A stretch of DNA of 64,000 bases from Paenibacillus pinihumi DSM 23905 = JCM 16419 (GTDB lineage: Bacteria; Bacillota; Bacilli; Paenibacillales; Paenibacillaceae): contig NZ_KE383865.1 of the NCBI RefSeq assembly GCF_000422505.1, positions 34,726-98,725 of the forward strand, written 5' to 3'. The notes beneath the pieces were generated by a model. The model did no database searches, had not been told where the DNA came from, and saw only the letters and a program-made list of their open reading frames with translations. Position 1 is the first letter of the stretch, and the number at the start of each line of letters is the position of its first letter. Shown one piece after another: positions 1 through 9,380 of the stretch. The translations under genes were made by a program, and so were the position numbers.

Positions 1-301
1 GTGTCGCACTCTACGTGAGTGCGTGGATTGAAACTTAAACCGCTGAATGATCGGGCGGCTAAAGGGCAAAGTCGCACTCTACGTGAGTGCGTGGATTGAA
101 ACTTCTCCGAGTTTGGTGAACTCTTTGCTTTGCTCTGTCGCACTCTATGTGAGTGCGTGGATTGAAACATGTTCTTTATGGAGCATGAAAGGCAATTCAC
201 AGTGTCGCACTCTATGTGAGTGCGTGGATTGAAACTATTAGTAGTTCTTGAATCTGATTATCAGTGATGGTCGCACTCTACGTGAATGCATAGATTGAAA
301 C
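1..301 (+). CRISPR. CRISPR array, trailer end (type I-C-like repeats)
   Basis: Five 32-bp repeats lie at 3-34, 71-102, 137-168, 204-235 and 270-301, separated by spacers of 36, 34, 35 and 34 bp. Each repeat starts GTCGCACTCT and ends GTGGATTGAAAC. The stem CGCACTC/GAGTGCG (7 bp) flanks a loop that is TACGT in repeats 1, 2 and 5 and TATGT in 3 and 4. The last repeat carries three G-to-A changes, two of them past the stem, as expected for a decayed trailer repeat. Transcription is therefore left to right, with the leader beyond the left edge. The repeat resembles those of type I-C systems. The terminal ATTGAAAC would form the crRNA 5' handle and is also compatible with type III-B complexes. No cas gene adjoins the array inside the window. 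Confidence 0.97.
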
Positions 302-507
302 AGCCGCTTGTTTTTCCTTACTCATACTGCTTCCCCGTCGCGGTTCTGCAAACTTCCATCGGATTTTGTATGTTTATTTAAACCGTTCATGCCATCGTAA
401 CTATTACATGGGCATAACCTTCCCTTCCACTCTGTTCCATTTGCTTAAATAGCAGCCTGATATTTTTCTTAAATCTCACCCAACCCCCTTTCCTTTATTC
501 CAGATGT

Positions 508-523
508 CTGATAACCTGATAAC
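508..523 (+). promoter_or_regulatory. tandem octamer repeat upstream of lutA
   Basis: CTGATAAC occurs twice back to back (508-515 and 516-523), about 40 bp before the lutA start. It sits where a regulator of the lut operon could bind. No regulator gene is adjacent and I cannot match it to a named operator, so its role is open. Confidence 0.3.
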
Positions 524-564
524 ATAAGATTTAGCACAGAAAACAGAAGCAGAGGTGTCCATCC

Positions 565-1293
565 ATGCGGGTGTCTTTATTTATTACTTGTTTGTCAGAT
601 CAGATGTTTCCCGAAGTCGGGGAGAGCATTGTCCGCATTCTCCATGATTACGGATGTGAAGTAGATTTTCCGGAAGGGCAGACCTGCTGCGGGCAGATGG
701 CCTTTAACAGCGGCTACCAGGATGAAGCGCGGGAGGTTGCAAAAACACTCATTCGTGCGTTTGAGCACAGTGAATATGTTGTATCGCCATCCGGTTCCTG
801 CAACGGCATGATTCATCATTACTATCCGCACTTGTTTGCAGATGATCCGGTATGGAAGGCCAAGGCTCAAGACCTTATCGATAAAACGTATGAATTCTCG
901 CAATTTCTGGTGCAGGTGTTGAAGTTGACAGATTTGGGAGCGAAGTTCCCGCATAAAATTACGTACCATCCATCCTGTCATGCATCGCGCCTGCTTGGCA
1001 TCAAAGAAGAGCCGATGCAGCTTCTGTCCAATGTTAAAGGCGTCGAATTCGTCGATCTGCCTGCCAAGGAAGACTGCTGCGGGTTCGGGGGCACCTTTTC
1101 CATCAAAATGCCGGATATGTCGGAAGCGATGGTCTGCGAGAAGGTTGCCAACATTTGCAGTACAGGAGCAGAGGTATTGGTCGGTTCGGACATGGGCTGC
1201 CTGATGAGCATTGGCGGACGGCTGAACAAGGAAGGACAGCCGATTCGGGTCATGCATCTGGCACAGCTTCTTGAGGAAGGGAGGAAGGCGTAA
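565..1293 (+). CDS. lutA: lactate utilization protein LutA (Fe-S oxidoreductase)
   Basis: A 242-residue protein with two cysteine-rich CCG modules: TCCGQM near residue 41 with the later SGSCNG, and HPSCHASR with DCCGFGG near residue 175. This is the signature of LutA/GlpC-type Fe-S proteins. In the known system LutA, LutB and LutC together oxidise L-lactate to pyruvate in the cytoplasm. The ATG follows GCAGAGGTG. The gene is the first of a three-gene operon; its TAA overlaps the ATG of lutB by one base. Length is normal for the family and no defect is visible. Confidence 0.95.
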   Translation: MRVSLFITCLSDQMFPEVGESIVRILHDYGCEVDFPEGQTCCGQMAFNSGYQDEAREVAKTLIRAFEHSEYVVSPSGSCNGMIHHYYPHLFADDPVWKAKAQDLIDKTYEFSQFLVQVLKLTDLGAKFPHKITYHPSCHASRLLGIKEEPMQLLSNVKGVEFVDLPAKEDCCGFGGTFSIKMPDMSEAMVCEKVANICSTGAEVLVGSDMGCLMSIGGRLNKEGQPIRVMHLAQLLEEGRKA

Positions 1294-2786
1294 TGAGTGC
1301 AGGGGGGCAAGCAGCATCACTGGACGAGAAGATTGGTTCAGGGCTGAAGGAACGGACAAAACAGGCGCTTGGCGATGAGTTTTTGCGCAAGGCGGTTGCC
1401 TATACGACGGATAAGCTTAAGACAGGCAGATTGCAGGCCATGGATATGTTCGGAGATTGGGAGGCCTGGCGTGACCGTGGCAAAGCGATTCGGGAGCATA
1501 CCATTAACCATCTGGACTATTATCTGTCCCAATTCGCGGATAATGTAACGAAGAAGGGCGGCAACGTCTATTTTTGCAGCGGGGCATCCGATGCGGTAAG
1601 CACTTTTATGGAGATTGCCGATAAGAATAAGGCAAAGCTCGTAGCGAAAGGAAAGTCGATGGTATCGGAGGAAATTCATCTGAACCATCATCTGGAGGAG
1701 CGCAATATTGAGGCCATCGAGACGGACCTTGGGGAATATATTTTGCAGCTTGCCAAGGAGACGCCTTCACACTTGATCATTCCCGCAATTCACAAGAACA
1801 AGCAGCAGATTGCGACTCTGTTTACTGAGGCATCCGGACAGCATTTTGAGCCGGAGACCAAGGTGCTTGCAGAGTATGCCCGCAAGAAGCTGCGCAATTA
1901 CTTTTTGGAATCGGATATTGGCCTTACGGGCTGCAATTTCGGTGTAGCCGAGACAGGGTCGATTACGCTGGTTGAAAATGAAGGCAACGGGCGGATGGTG
2001 TCCACCTTGCCAAAGGTGCATGTCGTGGTCATGGGGATGGAACGCCTCGTGCCGACGATGGAGGATCTGGAGGTTGTGCTGAATATGCTGGCGCGCAGCG
2101 CTACAGGGCAAAAGCTCACAACCTATACGTCTCTCGTCACTGGCCCGAAGCGTCCTGAAGATCTCGACGGACCGGAAGAACTGCATGTCATCATTCTGGA
2201 TAACGGCCGCTCGCAGCAGCTTGGCGATCCGATCTTCCAGGAGGTGCTGCATTGCATCCGTTGCGCGGCTTGTCTGAATGTATGTCCGGTGTACCGTCAT
2301 GTTGGCGGGCATACCTACGGTACGACTTACAGCGGACCGATCGGGGCGGTGCTAACGCCGCTCATCCAGCAGGATATGAAGGAAGCGGGAACACTGTCGT
2401 ACGCGTCCAGCTTGTGTGGAGCCTGTTATGAGGCGTGTCCAATGAAAATTCCGCTTCATGATATGCTGGTCCATCTGCGCCACCGCAAGGTGAAGATGAA
2501 GTTGACGGCGCTGCCTGAGCGGGTCGCGTTCAAGTCGTATCAGACGGTGTTCGGGAATATTACCCTATTCAAGCTCGCGACGAAGATGGGCTACTACATG
2601 CAGAAGCCGCTTGTGCGCGGCGGAATGATCAAATCCGGGCCGCCGCCGCTCTCCGGCTGGACACAGTCGCGTTTTCTGCCGATGCTGCCCAAAAAGTCAT
2701 TCCGTGACCGCTGGGGCGACCTGCAAAAAGAGCTGGCTGCGAAAAATACATCAGGAACGAAGGCGAAGGGAGGCAGCGCGAAGTGA
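1293..2786 (+). CDS. lutB: lactate utilization iron-sulfur protein LutB
   Basis: A 497-residue protein. Residues of roughly 70-300 form the LUD (LutB/LutC-like) domain. Two ferredoxin-type motifs follow: CIRCAACLNVCP from residue about 321 and CGACYEACP from about 375, giving two [4Fe-4S] cluster sites. A C-terminal extension completes the usual LutB layout. It is expected to pass electrons from lactate within the LutABC complex. The ATG overlaps the stop of lutA, and its TGA overlaps the GTG of lutC by 4 bp (GTGA), so the three genes are translationally coupled. Confidence 0.95.
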   Translation: MSAGGQAASLDEKIGSGLKERTKQALGDEFLRKAVAYTTDKLKTGRLQAMDMFGDWEAWRDRGKAIREHTINHLDYYLSQFADNVTKKGGNVYFCSGASDAVSTFMEIADKNKAKLVAKGKSMVSEEIHLNHHLEERNIEAIETDLGEYILQLAKETPSHLIIPAIHKNKQQIATLFTEASGQHFEPETKVLAEYARKKLRNYFLESDIGLTGCNFGVAETGSITLVENEGNGRMVSTLPKVHVVVMGMERLVPTMEDLEVVLNMLARSATGQKLTTYTSLVTGPKRPEDLDGPEELHVIILDNGRSQQLGDPIFQEVLHCIRCAACLNVCPVYRHVGGHTYGTTYSGPIGAVLTPLIQQDMKEAGTLSYASSLCGACYEACPMKIPLHDMLVHLRHRKVKMKLTALPERVAFKSYQTVFGNITLFKLATKMGYYMQKPLVRGGMIKSGPPPLSGWTQSRFLPMLPKKSFRDRWGDLQKELAAKNTSGTKAKGGSAK

Positions 2787-3565
2787 GTACCGGACAGCAA
2801 GGAACAATGAGAGGCAAAGATGATTTTATGAGAAATATCTCCAGCCGTCTGGGCCGCCGCGAGCCGCTCGCCGAAGCGCCTTCGCGGCCGTTTATCGGCG
2901 TACCGGATTTTTACCGGGATCGCACACGGACGCAGGATGAGCTGATCGATGAATTTATCCAAAGCTGGACAGCACTGAGCGGCAAGACGTTAGTAATAGA
3001 TGAGGCTGAAGCGCCGCAGGCGGTGGAAGCCTATATTCGTCAGCTTGCAGGGGATTTGGGCATCAAGCGGATTTCCCGCTGGGATCATGAGGGGTTGGAA
3101 AAACTGGGCTTCGACCAGAGTCTGAACGAAGCAGGTATTGAAGTTGTGACCTGGCGTGAGGGCGGGGCAGACCATATTGAGCTGGAAGGTCTGCCGACTG
3201 GACAGGACGGAAATTGGGCGAAGCGTTCGCATCTGCTCCATGCCGCAGAGCAATGCCGGCTTGGTGTTGTGTGGCCGGATTGCGCGATCGCCAACACAAG
3301 TACGCTGGCTCTGTTCAGCCAGGGCGGCAAAGGCCGTTCGGTCAGCCTGCTGACGGAGGCTATTGTCGCTGTGTTCCGTGCAGACCAGATTGTGTACCGG
3401 ATGGGAGAGGCATTTGCGCTGTTCAAAAAGCAATACCCGAATGTGGCTGAAATGCCGTCTTCTCTGAATCTGATAACCGGACCAAGCCGCAGCGCGGATA
3501 TCGAGAACGATTTGACCATCGGCATTCATGGACCGGGCAAAGTACATGCAATTATTTTAAAATAA
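2783..3565 (+). CDS. lutC: lactate utilization protein LutC
   Basis: A 260-residue LUD-domain protein, the third subunit of the LutABC lactate oxidation system. The conserved C-terminal part contains VVWPDCAIANTSTLAL and the LITGPSRSADIEND segment typical of LutC/YkgG proteins. The GTG start at 2783 overlaps the lutB stop by 4 bp, which fixes the start and implies coupled translation. A hairpin about 40 bp downstream probably ends the operon. No lutR-type regulator lies beside it in this window. Confidence 0.95.
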   Translation: MSTGQQGTMRGKDDFMRNISSRLGRREPLAEAPSRPFIGVPDFYRDRTRTQDELIDEFIQSWTALSGKTLVIDEAEAPQAVEAYIRQLAGDLGIKRISRWDHEGLEKLGFDQSLNEAGIEVVTWREGGADHIELEGLPTGQDGNWAKRSHLLHAAEQCRLGVVWPDCAIANTSTLALFSQGGKGRSVSLLTEAIVAVFRADQIVYRMGEAFALFKKQYPNVAEMPSSLNLITGPSRSADIENDLTIGIHGPGKVHAIILK

Positions 3566-3602
3566 GGATTTTCTATTTCCTTTCATAGATTTTATTCACC
3601 AA

Positions 3603-3645
3603 GGCTGCGTCTCCCTGCTCGTTCGCGGGAGGAGCAGTCTTTTCT
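3603..3645 (+). terminator. probable rho-independent terminator of lutABC
   Basis: GC-rich complementary segments (CTGCTC pairing with GAGCAG, alternatively GCTGC/GCAGT) are followed by CTTTTCTATTTTTT. Confidence 0.6.
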
Positions 3646-3787
3646 ATTTTTTATGTGATATAATAGAGTGGGAAATTTGGGAAATATTATTGTGAAAAAC
3701 ATTGAGCGAGTTGTTTAGCGAAATTCTAGTATTTTGCAAAAAGAAATATTCCTTAAATCATAATTTAAAAGATCAAATATTAATAAG

Positions 3788-3815
3788 TTGACAACTACTA
3801 TTTTATGTATATACT
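3788..3815 (+). promoter_or_regulatory. sigma-A-type promoter of the ABC exporter operon
   Basis: A perfect -35 box TTGACA (3788-3793) is separated by 16 bp from TATACT (3810-3815). It lies in an AT-rich 340-bp gap, about 90 bp before the permease start. The rest of the gap (3646-3907) shows no coding sequence. Confidence 0.65.
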
Positions 3816-3907
3816 AAAAAAAGTAACATGGATAATTTTGTAATTAAAGAAAACTTAGAACTATTTAATTTAATGAGATGATTATAGAAGGGGGGCAGCG
3901 GGGGTTC

Positions 3908-6241
3908 ATGCTGGCAAGAATGATGAAGAATGATTTTTTGCGGAAAAAAGCGATGACGGTCACCCTGTTTATTTTCATTTTATTATCATCGCTGCTTGTA
4001 TCATCCGGTACAAAAATGATTATGGATTTGACCGGCTCCATCCATAATTTATTTACCGCGTCTAAAATCCCGCACTTTGTCCAAATGCATGCCGGTGAGC
4101 TTAACCGGGAGCAGATCAACAATTGGGCTAAGGGCAATGAATGGGTTGAGAATCATCAGGTTGTTGAAATGATTAATATTGACGGTTCCAATCTGTATCT
4201 GGGTGCGGAATCCGAGAAGAACAGCATCATGGATATTGGTTTTGTCGTGCAAAATCAGGACTTTGATTTCCTGCTTAATCTGAATAGTGAAGTGATTCAA
4301 GTCCGTGACGGGCAAGTTGCGGTTCCTGTTTACTACATGCAGCAGAATGATCTGAAAATTGGAGACAAAATCAGAATTAAGGACGGGGGGTTCAGCAAGG
4401 AGCTTACCATTTCCGATTTTGTACGGGATGCCCAGATGAATCCTTCAATCATTCATTCCAAGCGCTTTGTCGTCAGTGAAAGCGAGTTTCGGTCATTGAA
4501 GCAAAATACAGGTGAGGCGGAGTATCTGATTGAATTCCGTCTCACAGATCTTGGCGCTCTGAGCGCCTTCTCGAATCAATACCAGGCATCAGACCTGCCT
4601 AAGAAGGGGCCAATGGTCGATTACAGCCTGTTCAGGATGCTGAACGCGCTGACGGATGGAGTTGTGGCAGCGGTTATTATATTGGTTAGCCTCATTCTTA
4701 ATGTCATTGCGATCTTATGCATTCGCTTCACAATGCTGGCGACGATTGAAGAAGACTACAGGGAAATCAGTGTCATGAAGGCGATCGGCATCAGTCCGAA
4801 GGATATTAGAAAGCTGTACTTGTCCAAGTACGTGATGATGGCAGCCCTGGCATCTGGCGCCGGTTATATAGGGTCATTTGCTGTGAGCCGCTTCTTTATG
4901 TCGAATATGGTGCTTTATATGGGGACGGCGCCTAACTCCCTGCTGCCGTCTGCTGTGGCTTTACTATCAGTAGGAATCATATTCGCGGTGGTCGTGTTCT
5001 TTTGCATTCATGTGCTCCGAAGATTCAATAAAATTTCGGCGGTTGAAGCGTTGCGCTCAGGGAGTCTGGGTGATACCAAAATTAGCCGGAACCGTTTCTC
5101 GCTGTTCAATAACCGCTGGTTCTCCGTCCCTGTCTTTTTGGGCTTGAAGGATGTTATAGGGCGATTTAAGATGTTCCGTCTGCTGTTATTTGTATTCATT
5201 GTCAGTTCATTCATTATAATCGTGCCGCTCAATTTTCTGAATACTATTCAGGCGCCAAGCTTTATCTCCTATATGGGGGTTGGACAAAGCGATATTCGCA
5301 TCGATCTGCGGCATTCGGATGATGTGGAGGACAGATTTAAGCAACTGGTTGACCATGTGAAGGCTGATGCGGATGTGACTCGTTTTTCTCCGCTGGTGAC
5401 GAGCCAGTTCAAAGTGCTTAATCATGAAGGGACTCTGGATAACCTGAGTGTAGAGACAGGGGACTTTACCATTTTTCCGCTGGATTACACGGAGGGCACG
5501 GCGCCACGAAAAGGGAATGAACTGGCTCTCTCTTATAAGAACAGTCAGGAGATGGATAAGCGAACAGGCGATTCCGTCATTCTTATTGTGGATGGTAAAG
5601 AGAAGAGAATGAAGATCAGCGGAGTATACCAGGATGTCACGAATGGCGGAAAAACAGCCAAGGCGGTGCTGCCTTATAACAAAGAGGCTGTATTGTGGTA
5701 TGTGGTCAGCTTGAACGTGAAAGCCGGCACTGTTATCACAGATAAAATTTCAGCCTATGAGCAGGCATTCTATCCGGCGAAAGTAACAGATCTGCAAGGC
5801 TATTTGCATCAGACCTTGGGCGGGACCATCAACCAGTTAAAGCTTGTAACGATACTGGCGCTGGTAATTGCTTTAAGCGTCTCAATTTTGATTACCTTTT
5901 TATTCTTGAAGATGCTCGTTGCAAAGGATAACAGCCAAATTGCGATTTTGCGAAGTGTGGGATTTGCACTATCAGGCATTCGAATTCAATATGTGACCAT
6001 ATCATTGATTGTATTGGGAGCAGGCCTTATTCTGGGAACCCTATTGTCCAATACGGCAGGTCAGCTGCTGATTGGCGGTATCATGTCGTTCTTAGGGGCG
6101 TCGAATATCACATTTATCATAGATCCGGTCCAAGCTTATATACTAAGCCCGGTATTACTGGCGGTAACGGTCATACTGACGACATTGGCAAGTATTCAGT
6201 CTATCAAGGCATCCAGCATATCGAAGACAATTGCGGAATAG
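3908..6241 (+). CDS. ABC transporter permease, FtsX family
   Basis: A 777-residue membrane protein with about eight hydrophobic helices: one near the N-terminus, three around residues 255-385, one near 425, and three in the last 140 residues. Large extracellular domains lie after the first and fifth helices. This two-module FtsX arrangement is typical of MacB/YxdM-like exporters that move peptides, lipids or antibiotics. I chose ATG 3908 (MLARMMKNDF) because GGGGG precedes it; an in-frame ATG at 3878 has no clear site. The ATPase gene follows 11 bp downstream. The substrate cannot be read from the sequence; the TetR regulator and MFS pump next door suggest drug or toxin export. Confidence 0.85.
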   Translation: MLARMMKNDFLRKKAMTVTLFIFILLSSLLVSSGTKMIMDLTGSIHNLFTASKIPHFVQMHAGELNREQINNWAKGNEWVENHQVVEMINIDGSNLYLGAESEKNSIMDIGFVVQNQDFDFLLNLNSEVIQVRDGQVAVPVYYMQQNDLKIGDKIRIKDGGFSKELTISDFVRDAQMNPSIIHSKRFVVSESEFRSLKQNTGEAEYLIEFRLTDLGALSAFSNQYQASDLPKKGPMVDYSLFRMLNALTDGVVAAVIILVSLILNVIAILCIRFTMLATIEEDYREISVMKAIGISPKDIRKLYLSKYVMMAALASGAGYIGSFAVSRFFMSNMVLYMGTAPNSLLPSAVALLSVGIIFAVVVFFCIHVLRRFNKISAVEALRSGSLGDTKISRNRFSLFNNRWFSVPVFLGLKDVIGRFKMFRLLLFVFIVSSFIIIVPLNFLNTIQAPSFISYMGVGQSDIRIDLRHSDDVEDRFKQLVDHVKADADVTRFSPLVTSQFKVLNHEGTLDNLSVETGDFTIFPLDYTEGTAPRKGNELALSYKNSQEMDKRTGDSVILIVDGKEKRMKISGVYQDVTNGGKTAKAVLPYNKEAVLWYVVSLNVKAGTVITDKISAYEQAFYPAKVTDLQGYLHQTLGGTINQLKLVTILALVIALSVSILITFLFLKMLVAKDNSQIAILRSVGFALSGIRIQYVTISLIVLGAGLILGTLLSNTAGQLLIGGIMSFLGASNITFIIDPVQAYILSPVLLAVTVILTTLASIQSIKASSISKTIAE

Positions 6242-6252
6242 GGAGGAAAACG

Positions 6253-7020
6253 ATGGTTACGATTTTGGAAGCGAGAAATCTGAATAAATCTTACACAACC
6301 TTACCTGATAAGCCCCACTCCATTTTGAAAGATATTCATTTACAGCTGCAAAAGGGTGAATTTGTATCGATTATGGGGCCTTCCGGATCGGGGAAATCCA
6401 CGCTGCTGTACACGATTAGCGGCATGGATCAGGCAAGCAGCGGCAGCGTATATTTTAGCGGCAGAGAGATTTCCGCCTTTCCGGAGCAGGCATTAGCCCA
6501 ACTGCGGTTAACGAAGATGGGTTTTATATTTCAGCATATTCACCTGTTGAAGAACCTGAACATTCTGGACAACATTGTCTTGTCGGCCTATATGGCAAAA
6601 AGCAGCAGCAGAGAAGCCGTTAACCGGCGGGCGCTCACTCTTATGCAAAAGATGGGGATTGAAGAGCTGGCCCACCATAATATTACCGAAGCTTCCGGCG
6701 GGCAGCTTCAAAGAGTGGCCATATGCAGGGCGTTGATTAATAATCCTGAAGTATTGTTCGGAGATGAACCCACTGGAGCACTGAATTCCCGTTCAACCAA
6801 TGAAATTATGGATATACTGGCTGATATTAATGCTGCAGGCACAACGATACTGCTTGTTACCCATGATGTAAAGGTAGCAGCGAGATCGGAGCGGGTGCTT
6901 TTTATGATGGATGGTGAATTGGTTGCGGATCGTCCAATCGGCAACTATGTGAAGGATAAGGATAATTTAAAAGTGAGAGAAAGCTTGTTAAGCAAGTGGC
7001 TTGTTGATATGGGATTTTAA
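6253..7020 (+). CDS. ABC transporter ATP-binding protein (MacB/LolD type)
   Basis: A 255-residue ATPase with Walker A GPSGSGKST at residues 42-50, signature SGGQLQRVAI, Walker B VLFGDEPTGAL and the switch histidine in LLVTHD. The N-terminal layout with a short alpha-helical region is that of LolD/MacB-type ATPases that partner FtsX-like permeases. It follows the permease by 11 bp with GGGAGG as ribosome-binding site, so the two form one exporter. All catalytic motifs are intact. Confidence 0.92.
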   Translation: MVTILEARNLNKSYTTLPDKPHSILKDIHLQLQKGEFVSIMGPSGSGKSTLLYTISGMDQASSGSVYFSGREISAFPEQALAQLRLTKMGFIFQHIHLLKNLNILDNIVLSAYMAKSSSREAVNRRALTLMQKMGIEELAHHNITEASGGQLQRVAICRALINNPEVLFGDEPTGALNSRSTNEIMDILADINAAGTTILLVTHDVKVAARSERVLFMMDGELVADRPIGNYVKDKDNLKVRESLLSKWLVDMGF

Positions 7021-7041
7021 ACTATTTATTTTTAATTCGAA

Positions 7042-7060
7042 TAGACCGACGGTCGGTCTA
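7042..7060. promoter_or_regulatory. TetR-family operator
   Basis: A perfect inverted repeat with 9-bp arms, TAGACCGAC and GTCGGTCTA around a single G, lies 72 bp upstream of the tetR start. This is the usual form and place of a TetR/AcrR autoregulatory operator. It probably controls tetR and the following MFS gene. Confidence 0.8.
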
Positions 7061-7131
7061 ATAAAGACCTATGAGCATAGAATGATTTCCAGATGGCTAT
7101 TACCATCTATCTTGTGGAGGCTGATTCATAA

Positions 7132-7761
7132 ATGAGAGTGATGAAAAACCCGGATGAACGCAGGAACGATATTTTGGATGCGGCTGAGATGCTGTTTATT
7201 TCAAAAGGTTATGCCAAAACAACGGTTAATGACATTTTACAAGCGGTTGGCATTGCCAAAGGAACGTTTTATCATTACTTTCAATCCAAGGAAGAGGTGA
7301 TGAACGCCAGTGTCATGCGTTTTATTAACAAAGGCGTCGCCGCGGCCAGGCGAATTGCAGAAGACAGCTCGCTTCATGCACATGAGAAATTATACCGGAT
7401 CATTACAGGACAAGGTCAGGACAGGGGAAATAAGACCGAAATGATCGAGCAGTTGCATCATGTCCATAATATCGAAATGCATCAGAAAAGTCTGGTAGAG
7501 ACGATTATCAGGCTTAGTCCGATACTGACGGATGTCGTAGAGCAGGGCATTAACGAAGGTGTCTTTCAAACACCTGCTCCAAAAGAGGTTGTAGAGTTTT
7601 TGCTCGTATCTTCGCAATTTTTAATGGATAGGGGCATTTTTCAATGGAGCCAGGAGGAGATTGAACAGAAGGCCCGCGCATTCGCATATGTGATGGAGAC
7701 GACGCTGGGAGCTGAGGCGGGGAGTTTTTCGTACATTTCAGAAATGTATGCTAATGATTGA
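7132..7761 (+). CDS. TetR/AcrR family transcriptional regulator
   Basis: A 209-residue regulator. Residues 8-55 form the helix-turn-helix domain (RNDILDAAEMLF, then TTVNDILQAVGIAKGTFYHYF, 21 residues seen with the usual TetR recognition helix), followed by a variable ligand-binding domain. A perfect palindrome upstream is its probable operator. It lies between the ABC exporter and an MFS exporter on the same strand and probably represses one or both until a toxic ligand binds. Start ATG 7132 follows GTGGAGG; ATG 7141 is a possible alternative. Confidence 0.93.
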   Translation: MRVMKNPDERRNDILDAAEMLFISKGYAKTTVNDILQAVGIAKGTFYHYFQSKEEVMNASVMRFINKGVAAARRIAEDSSLHAHEKLYRIITGQGQDRGNKTEMIEQLHHVHNIEMHQKSLVETIIRLSPILTDVVEQGINEGVFQTPAPKEVVEFLLVSSQFLMDRGIFQWSQEEIEQKARAFAYVMETTLGAEAGSFSYISEMYAND

Positions 7762-7788
7762 ATTTGAAGCCGGGAAGGGGAATGAGAG

Positions 7789-9114
7789 ATGGAATACACC
7801 AGTCAGAAGTCATTCGGGAAGTTTCTCATCGTATGGTTCGGGCAATTGATTTCAATGATCGGCGTAGGGCTGACGGCTTTCTCGCTGGGAGTCTACGCAT
7901 TTGAGAAAACGCAGACGGCAACAAGCGTTGCCCTGATTACGCTGTTTGCGTTTGTACCAAATATTTTATTACGCCCGATTGGGGGCGTGCTTGCAGACCG
8001 TTTTGACCGGAGGACGATGATGATTATCGGTGACTTGGGCGCGGCAGGCGGACTTGTGTTTATCCTGGCAATTATGCTCACAGGGGACATTGCACTATGG
8101 CAAATCTATGTAGGGGTAGCCTTTAGTTCGGTGTTTTCCTCGTTGCAAAGTCCGGCTTATAAAGCATCCGCTACCGACCTTCTGACAGAGGAGCAATTTT
8201 CCAAAGGCAGCGGCCTTGTGCAATTGGCTGAATCGTCGAAGTTTTTGTTCTCGCCTATTATTGCGGGTATTCTTCTCAGCGTCACGACAATTGAGACCAT
8301 TATGGTGATTAATATTTTGACTTTCCTGGTCGCCATCCTGGCCGTACTCGTCATCCGAAGAAGCATGAAAGCCCAAAGGGACCCGGCGGACAAAAAATCC
8401 TGGTACTCGGAGATTGCCGAAGGGTGGCATACGATCCGGACCAATAAAGGGGTACTTCTGCTGGTTACAATAATCTCCATTATTACGTTCTACCTGGGCT
8501 TTCTGGAGACCTTGATCGGTCCGATGATTTTATCCTTCTCCGATGCCAAGACATTGGGAACCTTCCAGTCAGTGAGTGCGATCGGGATGCTGATCAGCAG
8601 CCTGGTTATCGGGATTTTTACCATGACCCGCAAATATGCCAATATGCTGGTGCTGGGACTGATATTATCCGGTCTGTCCTTCTCTCTGCTGGGCTTTTCC
8701 ACTAATATCTATTTTATTATTTTCGCCGGATTTCTGTTCCTCGCATCACTGCCGTTTGTCAATACAAGCGCGGATGTGCTCGTACGCAAGAATATCCCCA
8801 ATGACAAGCAGGGGAGGGTATGGGGCATTATCGGTATCCTGTCCCAGATCGGCTTTATTATCGCGTACAGCCTGGCCGGATTTTTGGCGGACCATGTATT
8901 TAACCCATTACTGATGGAAGGCGGGGCGCTTGCCCAGTCGGTAGGTTCTGTAATTGGAGTTGGCCAGGGGCGGGGCATTGCACTGTTGTTCATTATTGCC
9001 GGGGTTTTCGTCATGCTGATTGCAGGCATTACCTCCCAATTGGGGGCGATTAAGTCGCTGGAGAACGGATTTGATACTGGACCGACAGATCAAAAGCATA
9101 GTGCACAGGATTAA
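7789..9114 (+). CDS. MFS transporter (putative drug exporter)
   Basis: A 441-residue protein with about twelve hydrophobic segments and the MFS motif between helices 2 and 3 (GGVLADRFDRR, near residue 65). The overall pattern is that of MFS_3/enterobactin-exporter-like drug pumps. It starts 27 bp after tetR, with GGAAGGGG ahead of the ATG, so the two are likely co-transcribed and under the TetR operator. The substrate is unknown. Confidence 0.88.
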   Translation: MEYTSQKSFGKFLIVWFGQLISMIGVGLTAFSLGVYAFEKTQTATSVALITLFAFVPNILLRPIGGVLADRFDRRTMMIIGDLGAAGGLVFILAIMLTGDIALWQIYVGVAFSSVFSSLQSPAYKASATDLLTEEQFSKGSGLVQLAESSKFLFSPIIAGILLSVTTIETIMVINILTFLVAILAVLVIRRSMKAQRDPADKKSWYSEIAEGWHTIRTNKGVLLLVTIISIITFYLGFLETLIGPMILSFSDAKTLGTFQSVSAIGMLISSLVIGIFTMTRKYANMLVLGLILSGLSFSLLGFSTNIYFIIFAGFLFLASLPFVNTSADVLVRKNIPNDKQGRVWGIIGILSQIGFIIAYSLAGFLADHVFNPLLMEGGALAQSVGSVIGVGQGRGIALLFIIAGVFVMLIAGITSQLGAIKSLENGFDTGPTDQKHSAQD

Positions 9115-9380
9115 TTCAAATTGAACATTTAAAATAAGATTTTCCAAAAAGGGAGTAGTTCTTTCTAACCATATATACAGAGGTTCATCTCTGCGTAATA
9201 AGAGTTTCTAAAATAATAATGGATGCTCTACTTAACTTTTTATAAATAAGAAACTTTGTGCATTAATGTTAAATGCAGGAGGAATTATGATAGTATAAGT
9301 CGAATTAAGCCATATTGAGTCGATATTCCTGCGTCTTAAGTATGATATACAACGATTATTCATGTAGTGAGGTGAAGGTC

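Noticed and set aside
47-232. Open frame across the CRISPR array
   Set aside because: It consists of translated repeats and spacers and has no ribosome-binding site.
595-1359. 254-residue minus-strand frame opposite lutA
   Set aside because: It mirrors the codon pattern of lutA, which has full family motifs; no domain is recognised in the antisense frame.
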